Part shown: positions 10,700 through 22,300 of the stretch, piece after piece
Numbering within the stretch: position 1 is the stretch's first letter
Layout of the letters: every line of letters starts with the position of its first letter
Source of the DNA: Narthecium ossifragum
Lineage: Eukaryota; Streptophyta; Magnoliopsida; Dioscoreales; Nartheciaceae
Assembly (NCBI GenBank): GCA_963920575.1
Contig: OY986965.1
Coordinates: 11,794,290-11,858,289, forward strand
Direction of reading: 5' to 3'
DNA length: 64,000 bases
The notes under the pieces: generated by a model
What the model was told of the DNA's origin: nothing
Databases searched by the model: none
Seen by the model: the letters and a program-made list of their open reading frames with translations, nothing else
Program-made: the position numbers and the translations under genes

Positions 10700-12997
10700 A
10701 TATTGATGGAGAACCGGTTGCTGGTGTTGTTGTTCAATCATGGTAGTGAGACTAGTATTGAGGAATACAAGTTGAAGTTTCTTTCGATGGACTTTTGACG
10801 AAACTATGGGTGAGATGGAGCAGTTTATGCAGGGACAACATAAAATTTTACTATTCGATACCTGACCACCCTAGATGCTTGCTCTTTTCATATTCTGATT
10901 TTACAGGTATGGACTTGGTTGCAGCTTCATTGGGTTTAGAGCGCATTGTTGTTGATGTTTCTGATGGTACTTGCAGCATGAGTGGCAGTATAGGTAACAA
11001 TGACGTTGGTTCTTCATTTAATGACAATGTCTATGTTGACTCCAAGCTTGATCTGCTCCCTCGCTTTTGCCCTCATAAAAAGGAAAACGTTGAAGACTGT
11101 TGGTTGGAACAAATGTATCATTGAGGTTGGTCAGAAGTTTGAAGATGGTGCAAGAGAGTTCAGATTAGTTTTGGATTAGCTGGCAATAGAGTTTGGCTTT
11201 GACTTTACGCTTTTGAAGAATGAAATTACTAGAGTCACAGCGATGTGTGTAATGAAGGAGGAAACTACTTGTGCTTGGATGGTGCATGCCACTCATGAGG
11301 CTATTAATAGATTCTTATACGTGAGGAAGTTTAATAATCTCCATAGTTGTGGATTTGCATTCCGTAAATTGAAGCATAGGTGGGTGAACTCTGACTTGGT
11401 TGCAAGCTAGATCAAAGATGTCGTTTGTGGTAAGGTAGCCACTCATCTAAATGATGTTGTGCGGCAATTCAAATCTGCGTATGGCCTTATAATTTCTTAC
11501 GATCACACATGGGCTGGAGTAGAGAAGGCAAAAAAGTGGGCTTATCGGGATCAAAATGATTCGTTTGAAAACCAATGGTGGTATCTCAGGCTGTTACTAC
11601 AGTAAATCTTGCATCTTCCATCATGGTTGATGTTTATGAGGATTCCGACCATTTTAGAAGAGTGTTTGTAGCCTATAAAGCTTGTATTGATGGATTCAAT
11701 TTTTACCTGCGATTGCTCTTCCTCGATGACATGCATTTGAAGTCAAAGCGTAAGGGGCATATGCTGGCTGCAACAGTCAAGGACGGAAACTGAGGTTAGG
11801 AAACCAATGTTGCACATTCATGTATTGGTCTTCTTTGTTTTTCTCTTTTTGCTCACTTTTCTCTCTTTGTTGCTATGCTGTAGGTTTGTTTTCATTTGCA
11901 TATGTTGTGGTTGATTCGGAGAATGAGGTGAATTGATTGTGGTTTCTGGAATGTCTCAAAGGAATTTTATTGCCTGGTCGCATTGTATTTGTCGTTTCTG
12001 ATAGGATTCCTGGTCTTATAAAGGCTATGACTGAAGTCTTTCCTAATTGGTTCCATACTTTATGTCTTTTCCATTTGAAGAATAACTTGAGGGATCATTT
12101 AGGTAAGCCACGTTGCAATGGTAACTTCAAGAATATAATGTTATATAAGCTGAGTGAGTGTACTTATGCTCCTACTGTCAACCTTTTCAACACAAAGATT
12201 GATGAGTTCATAGGGAAAATTGGTTGCACAAAGATTTTTGGAGAATTTACCAGCGGAGAGTTAGGCAAATAGCCATTTCAAGGGTAAGAGATATGGGGAG
12301 AAGTGCTCCAATGCGGTTAAATCTTTCAATTCTTGGATTAGGGATGAAAGGCATCTCTCTATTACAAGCATGGTAGACTTGATAAGGACCAAGTTGATGC
12401 AGCGGTTGTCAGATTTGCATACTCTTAAAAGTGATGTTTTCATTGACCAGTACATGGCTTGCTGGTGTTTGATAATGTGTTTTTACTTATATACAGAGAG
12501 GAGGGCTGCCTATGAAGATTAGAATTTTGAGATATGCCCTGAAATTGATCGTATGCTTGTGGTAGCAATTATAAGGACACAAGGACATGGATTGTTGTGA
12601 ATTCTACCAATATGCTATTCGAGGTTCATTCGATTCCATATGTTTCTGTTGACTTGGAAAACAGAACTTGTTCTTGTTGTCAGTGGCAATTAAACGGCCT
12701 GCTATGTTCTTATGCCATTGCTTGCATCATGAAGACTGGGAGATCCTTGATTTCATTTGTTGATACATATTTGCACACATTGACTTATGTAGAGTCCTAT
12801 TCTTTTGTCATTCATCATGCTTCAATGGTGGAGAAGCCTGAGCATGTATCGAACGATGAAGCTATTTCGCCTCCCCTATCCAAGCGGACTCTTATAGTAG
12901 GCCCAAGAAGAAGAGGGTAAGGTCCATTACAGAATTCGTTAGGACTATGAGGTGTAGTTGGTGTCATCGTGAGGGTCATCACAATAGAAAGAGCTGA
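10700..12997 (+). pseudogene. MULE transposase (MuDR/FAR1-type) pseudogene
   Basis: Several frames are stitched by stops and introns. In order: a PB1-like/N-terminal part (10795-11124, with YSIPDHPRCLLFSYSDF); a MuDR N-terminal domain (11213-11410, with AWMVHATHE and FNNLHSCGFAF); and the MULE catalytic domain (11575-12290). The last includes LDDMHLKSKRKGHMLAATVKD, the SDRIPGLIKAMTEVFPN stretch carrying an acidic residue, and the LCLFHL Cys-His pair. Next come NAVKSFNSWIRDERHL and a SWIM zinc finger (12597-12920, CSCCQW...LLCSYA), where the expected His is Tyr. A partial zinc knuckle (CSWCHREGHHNRKS) stops at TGA 12995-12997 and lacks its last Cys. The encoded enzyme would be a nuclear DDE transposase; this copy is inactive. 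Confidence 0.85.
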
Positions 12998-13291
12998 ACC
13001 TTTAAATTGATATCGGTTTTACAATTTTGTATTGATTCATTCGACTGATATTGTTAATCATTGTTTGTATTTGTTCCAAATGTCTATTACATTGTTGGTT
13101 GAATTCTTAAGTGCAGTTATTTGTGAAGCTCCAATGAATTACTCATTTTTTCTCTTTTCTCTCTTCTATGTTCATTTTCTGGTTATTGCCTAAATTCAAA
13201 TTCTTCCTCTTCTTTCCCTTTATTGCCTTCACCATGGATGTCTGCCCTTGATCTTTGGGACCTTCATCTTCCGATATGTTTTGTACATTCT

Positions 13292-15230
13292 GAGTCAGCT
13301 AGTGTATCGTTTCACAAGCTTGTCATAAGCCAAGTTCTTCTCATGTAGTTTGTTAGCTAGATCCTGTGATTTGATTTTCAATGAATTCAACTTCCCTTCC
13401 TTTTCTTTCACAGCTTCTTGGAGCTCTTCAATAATCTTGGCCTGTGGAGAACTGTCAGCGACAAGCGACGTTTCACTTTTTGCATTCGTATAGAACTCTA
13501 TGGTATCCTCCTTGTTTTTTATATCTTCATGTAGTTGTAGTTTCTCTTTTGTCAGCTTATTATTCTTCACCTTCATATCATCTTTTTAAGCATTTGCGGC
13601 TTGCAATTCTCTTTTCAGGCTCTCTATCTCATTGTTCAGTTGGTCAATAGTGGTATTCTTTATCTTAGCTCCTTCTGCATCTTCAAATTCTTTGATCCCA
13701 ACTTGTCATTCCTCATCTTTAAAGCATCCCTTCCATAAATCGCAGCTTCAAGATTATTTTTAAGGCTGTCTATCTCAATGTGCAATGTGTCATTGATGCT
13801 CTTATTAGGCCTTATGTGTGCCTCCTCTGATATATTCACAATGATTGTATGGAGGTTGTCATGCAATTATGTTGTAAAACAAGATTATTAGAAACATATG
13901 TCATACTTGTTTATGGAAGAGAAAAAAGAGAAATTCACACTTACATCATTTGTTTCACCTTCTTCATGGGCATCATGCTCCATGGTCCCCTCAAACACAA
14001 ATTCAACATCAGATGTTTGCATTTCAACCTATAATTAAGATGTAATTAGATGATAAGGTTCCAATGACATACTAGTGGATTGAAGAGAGAAAAAATAAAT
14101 TTGGATACAAAGAGTTAAGATTAGCACTTACATCTGTTTGAAAGGCTTCCTGGTCTTGTGCTTCTCCATCCTTTGAAGAATCTGATGTTCGTCATGAGCT
14201 TCTTGATGATCCTTGACGTCAATAGTTTGCACACCTTCTTCATCGCATGATGACTATGAGGCACACCAATCCTCATCTACATCATCCTCAAGCATAGTTT
14301 TTGCCTTTCTCTTTTTTAATTCGTCATTGTCTTTCTCTTCTAACTCCTCATCATCTTCATCTTCTCCCTCTCCATCATCTTCAAGATCTTCATCCTCTTC
14401 ATCCTCTTCATCTTCCTCATTAGCTTCAAGGAAGTTACCGTACAACCTTTTCTCATCCTTTATTTCAGCCAATTTGTGTGGCTTGACCTATGAAAAAGCG
14501 TTTTAGGAATTGTAACATAGTATTCATGCCCAAAAAGTTTGATATAGATTGAAGAGAGAAAAAGAAATCCAAAAATATGATCTCACCTTCATTGCAAGTA
14601 TCCTCGAGATATTTGTTGGGGTGATATCGTTGCCTTTGTTATGTAGATTCCATTTTATATAGCGGGGGATCTTGTATTTACTCTTGCATTCTTTCATGAC
14701 TGTAGTATGCTCGCAAAAATAGTACTACATGATCAAGAAGATTTTGACTTAATCAGAAGCTTTGTATAGTTGGAATTGTATGTAGAATTGTGTTTATGGA
14801 GGGTAGTCCTACTAGTAGCAGCACCGTGCTGCCCGTAATGTTCACCTTCTCGCCACACTTTTACGTCAAGGATTTTATGAGCGTCTCCAAAATGAACCCG
14901 CACCAGTCCCACTTCTTCATTCCAACCAGGCCGTCTATATATTTAAGGAAACTCCAAGCAATCACTTGACCAGTAGTGGAAAAGAACAGTGATCCGATGA
15001 GTATGAGACAACAGGCTCAAATACTGTCCTCTTTGTTGTCTTCTTAAGTCCCTGAAAAAAGCTATGCCATCTTCTTTCCCAACATATTTACAGTAAGTTA
15101 CTTGCTTTGACGAAGTTCCTCTGCATGAACCCTGAAGGATTCCTAGACCCCATGTTTAGCTTCATCTCCTTTCGTCCATGGTTAATCCCAAAGATGTTTT
15201 TGACGTCAAATTAAGGTATCATATAGTCCT
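13292..15230 (-). pseudogene. Second MULE-borne gene: acidic/coiled-coil protein with plant-mobile-domain-like N-terminus
   Basis: Read on the minus strand from right to left, a conserved-looking text begins across the solo LTR (31741-31870: KVKNIIRNKHLNLMSKTPFF). It continues at 15180-15260 (FNHKTSSFTIG, FDVKNIFGINHG), then 14830-14950 (KKWDWCGFILETLIKSL, NITGSTVLLLV) and 14590-14720 (CEHTTVMKECKSKYKIPRYI). A strongly acidic tract of Glu/Asp follows (14254-14472). Last come coiled-coil segments rich in Lys/Glu/Leu (13660-13866 and 13295-13576). Frameshifts and stops break it throughout. The N-terminal text looks like the conserved domain of plant uncharacterised proteins that travel with MULEs (DUF1985/PMD-like), but I cannot confirm the family. 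Function is unknown. Confidence 0.55.
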
Positions 15231-17152
15231 TTCAACCAATTGTAAAAGATGAAGTTTTGTGGTTGAATTGTTATATAATATTTGTTATGTTCATGTGAGG
15301 ACCTGTTTCTCCAACCCGATCCGACCGTGTGAGGTCGAGGGTCTGGCCCGTTTGGCCTTGTTTCGCGATCAGGTTGATCGCGAACACCCCAAGGGTAATT
15401 TGGTAAATTGCGCATTGGCGGTTGGTTTCACACCTGCGATGTACACACACAGCCCTTTTATTTGTTATTTATGCTTATTAGAACTTTAGGTGAACTTGGG
15501 ATCGAAATATCTGAGTTCGGGCGCGCGAAAGCTATCTTTAGAACAGCTGTCAGCCCAGAGCGATCGATCGGATCAATGTCGGCACCGGCTTTGACGTGTC
15601 CCTCCAGAACGTCGAACCGATATAAACCAATCGGTCGCCTGAGGGATCGACCGATCGGACTCGGGTCTATAAGTAGCCCGCAAACCGCCTCTGTTTTCTC
15701 TTTTTCTTCTCTTCTCTTCACCGGTCCTTTGATCCGCGAGGAGAGCTCGATCCAGAGGCTTTGGGACGTCACCAGGAAGGGGAAGAGCAGATCCATACCT
15801 CCCTTGGACGGTTTAATCGAGGATTAAATGTGGATTAAGCGTAGTAAGATAGGATTCTATGTTTATGATAGTTTTGGTGTTCTTGGTTGATTTTAATTGT
15901 TTGTTCTTCAATCTATGCTAGATGGTTACCCTAAGGATGATTAATAACTTTCTGCAGTTTCAGCGGACTTGGTTTGGATTTAAGTTGGATTTAAGCATGT
16001 TTTTCATCAATTGATTTCCGGATTTTTTGTTCTAGCAAAATAGTGGTGTTCTAGCTTGTTTTCCGAACTGTATGTGCATGATCTCAGTTGGTACTTTACA
16101 TGAAAGTTGTAGATCTCTGAGATAGCTTTCATTTCCGACTGGTTTCATGTTTTTTAGACCTGCATAGAATTTCTGGTGAATTAAATGAGCTGTCTGTGAT
16201 GAAACAGGGCAGTTGGTTTAAATTGAGGATTTAAGTTGTTTTTCTATATTTAATCGAGCTGAGTTTTGGAGGGGATGATCTTGATGATCTTTGGAAGAGA
16301 TATGCAAAGTTTGGTTTTTATCCAAGATATTTTGAATAGGATTTTGATTAGTTTTTTAAATCTGAATTCTTACCGAAATTGTGATTTTTGATCTATTGTC
16401 ATTTATCCGATCAATCCAATTTTCGGATATGTAATTCGGGGTATACCATTAAGTGGGCATATCAAGTTTCATGTCGATTGGACAGCTAGATTGAAAGATA
16501 TGATTTTCCGAGTTTCGTGATATAATTGTTTTGATTTGTGTAAATCGATTATTTTAATCAAATCTTGGATATATGTATTATTTTAAGCCCGTGCGTGGTT
16601 TGTGGCTGAACCATGGGAGTTGCGCCTCCTCTGAGATGTGTATAATAAATGGGCCTTAAGTACGCCCTCAGCTTTGAATAAAATATTATTATATTGATGT
16701 CATAGTTGCTTGATAGTTTAGCTGGGGTTGTATCCCGTTTGTAGGCCCGAGTGTCTATTTTATTCCGCTTTATTCTAGACCGATGCTATGTATACCCTTG
16801 GCGAGTTGTAGGCTACGTCAGGACTTGTGTTTTATCTGACATCCTACTGCATGCTTACAGTTCTGTTTGTGCATGAGCATAGCATGCACCTTATTGCATT
16901 AGATGCATAGAGGATAGGACATAGGCGATGGGTTGATCACCGATCCGAGGCTCTCGGGCAGCTCAGATATAGCCTTAGGACCGAGGATGGGTAGCAAGGT
17001 TTAGGATTTAATCTGTTATAATCTGATGATTTGAGGTTACTGTCTAGTCGGCTGCTATTATATTGATTGAAGTGTAGAGGTAGTTCTCGGTTCCAAGCTC
17101 AGTCCCAGTTCCATTGTTAGGGGGAGTGACGTATCACCCTGAGTTCTATCCT

Positions 17153-17371
17153 TGTTGTTTTAGCACTGAGTCGCTTGGTTGAGAGGGAAAGCTGTTGACA
17201 GTACCAGAGGTCATCATGGGCGTGCCCTGGGGTAGACGGCATACGTGACGTGGGGTTCCCCTGTTGTGTTAGCACTGAGTCGCTTGGTTGAGAGGAACAG
17301 CTGTTGACAGTACCAGAGGTCATCAGGGGCGCGCCCTGGGGTAGATGACGTACGTGACGTGGGGTTCCCCT
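17153..17371 (+). repeat. 109-bp tandem duplication in the solo LTR
   Basis: The unit beginning AGCACTGAGTCGCTTGG occurs at 17162 and 17271, a 109-bp period. Both copies contain GCTGTTGACAGTACCAGAGG and end near GTGGGGTTCCCCT. They differ at several bases. Confidence 0.8.
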
Positions 17372-17435
17372 AGAGATGAGTTGGAACCTGTGGCTTTACT
17401 ATTCCCTTCTTTTGTGAGTGTCGTAGCATAAAATC

Positions 17436-19082
17436 TGATAAAACGTGAAAAGTGCATAAATCACCCTTTTAACTTGGCCTTGTTAGTCTCCGAGCAAGGC
17501 TTTATTGACGAATGTTACCCTATGACAGGTACAAGAGCCCTCAATGAGGATTGGATCAAGTTCCAAGCTCAAACGATGTCATTCGAGCCAGTTTTTATGC
17601 AGAAGATCGATCCTTTATTGAAGAAGGATCGATCCTTTGAAGTACATTAAGAAGAATCCAAGTGGGACAACAAGGATCGATCCTCCATAAAGAGAAGATC
17701 GATCCCTTATGCGCATTTTTCAGTGACAGAACGCAAGTTCTGAAGGATCGATCCTCACTACAGGAATGATCGATCTCTCATGTGCATTTTTCAGTGACAG
17801 AACGCAACATTCTAGAGGATCAATCCCCACCTTTTCTAGGATCGATCTTCATTGGGGCGCAGCCAGAATTGAAGAAAGAAAAGATCGATCCTTTCCTATA
17901 GGAGGATCGATCCTCCACGGGACCAGCGATTACACGAAGAGGAAGATCAATCCTCTACCTTACAAGGATCGATCCTTTTGTGCCAGCCAAGCAAAATCAA
18001 TGGTCCAGATCTAATCCGAGTGGGGGAGGCTTGCTTACTATAAATAGACCCCTTATGGGGGATTTTAGGGATCTTCTCTTAGTCCTTTCTCCAGCCCTTC
18101 TAGTTTTCTTACCCAATTGAGAGGAGAACTTCTTGGAGGGAATCCATGGGAGGAGAGCTTCATCAACCTCCATCCATGGATCAATCCAAGATGAGTAGCT
18201 AACTTCCTTTCTCTTGGGATTTCCATGTAGTTGTAGGATTCTTTTGTAGTTTTCTTAGGGTTTTTGATGTGTAATCTTTAGGGATGATCTAGTGTATGGA
18301 TTTGAGCATGATTTCTTTATCTTTGTACATGGATCTTATATGTTGAATGGATGAATGCCTTTCTTTGGTATGAGCTAAAACTTGTGCATGATAGGTGTTT
18401 GTTATTATGCCCCAATGAGTTGGATGTGCTAGAAACACATCTAATTACATTGGGATGATGAATAGCCCTTGATTAGAGATTAGGGATGCTAGAACCATCC
18501 CTATCTCTCTAATTAGAGGATCCATTCTATCTTTCTCTTGCATTGGATTCGAGGTGGTAGAACCAGCTCGATCCAATGCCCGATTCCATACAATACCTTT
18601 ACCTTGCGACGAATCGATCTTAATCGAAGGTTCGTTAGCGACGATAGAAGCTAATCACTCATTCGTCGACTTTGTGAATGTGATTCTTTCCGGCGGATGA
18701 TTCTAACTCGACTTCCGTTGAGCGATAAGTGAGGCTAACCACCCGCTTGTTGACTTCTTGATTTCGATCGTCCCAATTGGATTACACACCTCAATTACTT
18801 AGGAGGCTATATTAGAACCTACAATGAAATGGAGATTCCAAGACCTCTCTATATTAGTTATACTTCTCTTCACTTAGTTAATTACTTTAATAGTCATTAA
18901 CCCAAAACCCAAATCAGTTTAGCTAGTTGTTTGGAGTTATCTATCGAGTACGTTAGTCAATTCTCATTTCCCTGCGGATCGACCCGAACTCCCTCTAACT
19001 ACGTAGTAGTTAGTTAGGATTCGGTATAAATTGTAATCTTGACGCCCTAGTCACTTTTACGATGAGTGGTTTGGGCGCGTCA
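17436..19082 (+). repeat. Athila 5' LTR
   Basis: It starts TGATAAAACGTG and ends GGGCGCGTCA. A TATA box (TATAAATA, 18039-18046) marks the likely promoter. Upstream of it, 17605-17974, lie six pairs of GATCGATC-type palindromes (starts 17605/17627, 17675/17697, 17746/17768, 17818/17840, 17883/17905, 17945/17967). Each pair is 22 bp apart and pairs are 62-72 bp apart. Confidence 0.93.
18039..18046 (+). promoter_or_regulatory. TATA box of Athila 5' LTR
   Basis: TATAAATA within CTATAAATAGACC, about 70 bp downstream of the last palindrome pair. The equivalent in the 3' LTR is at 30332-30339 and is unchanged. Transcription would start about 30 bp downstream, near 18070. Confidence 0.7.
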
Positions 19083-19089
19083 AAGATTT

Positions 19090-19106
19090 TGGCGCCGTTG
19101 CCGGGG
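19090..19106 (+). other. Primer-binding site, tRNA-Asp
   Basis: TGGCGCCGTTGCCGGGG lies seven bases after the 5' LTR and is complementary to the 3' end of plant tRNA-Asp including CCA. It is the initiation site for minus-strand cDNA. Confidence 0.85.
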
Positions 19107-19344
19107 ATTTGTTGATTTGAATTTCTTACTTGATAAATTCCTTCCTTCAATTAGATTGCTTTACTTTCCTTTATTATAAAATACCAAAAATAGAACGTTG
19201 CTTATATTGTATATCTTTTTGTGTTTGTAGGTGAAGCTTCCGAGCGGCGAAGCGACTCATCTACGGGCGAGGATACAAGGTTCTTGGACCAGTCCACTGT
19301 AATGTATCTCTTACCTTGTATGGTCCAAGTTCTCATATGTTTGA

Positions 19345-22300
19345 ATGAGTGTGCATGAGGATTCAGATCTAGATATCACATTGCAAGAATTATTAGATTC
19401 TAGGACATCTTCAAGCATACCCTTGCATAAGTACCTCCCGCTTCCTAAAATCATGGATGCTCCCATCCCGGACCCCAATCCTAATGCCAATCCCATTCCG
19501 GACCATAGGAGTATGAGGGATTATTATGTCCCTACTACATTTGCACCTACATCGGGTATACAACAACCCGTTGTTCATGCCGCATACTATGAGTTTAAGC
19601 CTCAATTCCTTCAATTCCTTCCAAACTTTCATGGCTTGAGTAATGAGGACCCTTACTATCACCTAGAAGATTTTCTTGAAAAGAGTTCCACGGTCAAAAT
19701 CCCAAACTTTACCAAGGATGCAATGAGATTGAAATTGTTTGCATTTACATTGAAGGGCAAGGCCAAGCATTGGTTAGGATCCCTTGAACCCCAAACGATC
19801 ACCACATGGGACCAATTACAAAGTGCTTTTCTTGAAAAATTCTTCCCCATTGCAAAGACTCATGAAATGAGGACCCAAATAGCGACCTTCCGTCAAGAGG
19901 ATGACGAACCTTTTCATGATGCTTGGGATAGGTTTAAAAAGCTTCTTAGGAAATGCCCACACCATCAAATTCCAAAGTGGTCCCTCGTTGATTATTTTTA
20001 CAATGGTCTTAGAATATGTCATCAACAAGACGTAGACCCCGCGTGTGGTGGGGTGCTTATGACCAATCCATACGAGGACTCATGGGTTTTATTTGAAAAG
20101 CTTGCCATTAATTCCCAAAATCATGCCTTCACTTCAAGGAATGTTAGGGATACTTCAAGCCCTAAGGGACAATCCAACTCTAGAGGAGTTTTAGAGTTAT
20201 CCGAAGCCACCCGTGTTGCATAACAAATTGATACTCTAAGTAGAAAATTTGATCAACTGCTTGCTCATTCTTTGAATCAAATTCCTACTCCTCCTTCTTC
20301 ATCGAGTTACCCGCCTAATTCTCCATCATTGGGAGAACTTTGCTTCTTATGTTCGACTCCCGGTCACCTAGTTATCGAATGCCATTTGGCATGTGATTAT
20401 CCGGAGCTCGTACAAGAGCACATTAATGCGGTCTTTAACCAATCAAAGCCTACCTATGACCCTTACTCGAATACATACAATCCCGGTCTTAGGGATCATC
20501 CAAATTTCTCATGGAGAAATCCCGGTCAACAATCTCCAAATGCATACAATCCTAGGCCTCCAATTGCGGGCAATCAAGCCCCAAGCTACCCTCCTAGGTA
20601 CCAAGCGCCATATCATTCTAACCAACCTCCACAAAATCAAACCACCTACCGGCCTCCTCAAGCTCCTCATGCATATCCATCTCAAGTGCCAAGTTATCCT
20701 CAATCATCTCATCCTCCAAATTGGAATCAAAGGCCACCTGGGCCTTCCTCATACCAAGCTCTCTATCAAGCTCATCAAGCCCCTCAAGCTCCGAAACGTG
20801 ATCCTTGTATTGAGGAAAGGCTTCTCAAGGCGTTGGACTCTTTTGAGTCAAGTACCCAACTTTAGCATTCTCATTTCCAATCCATTGCAAAGTTGGAAAT
20901 GCAAATAGGCCAATTGGCCAATACTATGGCAAGAAGGGAGGAGGGTAGACTTCCTAGTCAACCCATAGCAAACCCTAAAGGCCAACATTTCGTTGATTCC
21001 ACTCATGAGGAAGTGCAAGCGGTCACTACCCTCCGAAGTGGAAAGATTTTTCCTAATGTGGAGATGTCCAAAGACACCACATTAGAGCAAGGGCATGAAC
21101 CTCATTTATCAACTTCAATGAATGACTCTCAAGCATCACCTCATCATGCCCCTCATGATTCTTCAAGTCCATTGCCATCTTCCAAGGAAAATGAGCCTAT
21201 TTCACTCGATCCATTACCAACCAAAGCATACATTCCTAGGGCTCCATACCCTCAAGCACTAGTTGATCCTCAAGCCACATCCCAACCGTGGAAGAGTGGC
21301 AAGTATGAGGAGATGCTAGAACTATTCAAGAAGGTCCACATCAACCTTTCCTTGTTGGATGCCATTAAGCAAGTTCCTTCTTACGCCAAATTTTTGAAGG
21401 ACTTGTGTACTCATATGAGGCAATCCAAATCTCACGTCTCCAAAAAACTCTTCCTAACTGAGCAAGTTAGCTCTATTTTTCAACTCGATCTACCTCCGAA
21501 ATTGAGAGACCCCGGCACTCCTACCATTTCTTGCATCATAGGAGATCAATTGATTGAGGGGGCTCTTCTTGATTTAGGAGCTAGTGTGAATCTTATGCCA
21601 TACTCCTTATTTTGTAAGTTTAGCTTAGGGGAGCTCAAGCCGACCTCGATGACTTTGTAATTGGCCGATAGATCTATCAAGACACCACGGGGTGTTCTTG
21701 AAGACATATTAGTCAAGGTCGATAGATGTGTTTTCCCGGTTGATTTCGTTGTACTTGACATGGAACAGGGTGTTAGACACAAGAAATTCATTCCCATCAT
21801 ACTTGGCCGACCTTTCTTGGCTACGGCCAATGCATGCATCAATTGTAGAAGTGGCATCATGACCGTTACCTTCGGGAATATGGAATTGAAATTAAATATT
21901 TTTTATGCTACTAAACAATCTATGCATGGGAATGAATGTTTTATGGTCGATTCTTTGGTGGATGATGATATTGTGGATGAATGTGCAAATGATGTGATGG
22001 TTGCGAATTTTGATATGGATGATGCTTGTGAATCATTTGTTGATGCTTGTGATGACTCTTTATTGAGTGGGGATGAGGTTTTGAATTTTGATGAGTTGCC
22101 GATTTGCGAAGAGGATTTTCCGGGTTTGCGTGATGAAGTGTTGACTTTCAATGATTTTCCTATGGTTTTTAATGCGTTGCAAGATGCGGACTTACCCACT
22201 TCGGATTTACTCGATGAATTTGAACATGCTTGTGCCATGGCCTTTCGAAAAACTTCTTTTGAGCCATTGCCACCTATATCCTTCACACCGGCACCCCCAT

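Noticed and set aside
17605..17974. CRISPR-like array
   Set aside because: Regularly spaced repeats are present, but the units are 8-14-bp palindromes with 14-bp fillers inside a plant LTR; no bacterial context exists.
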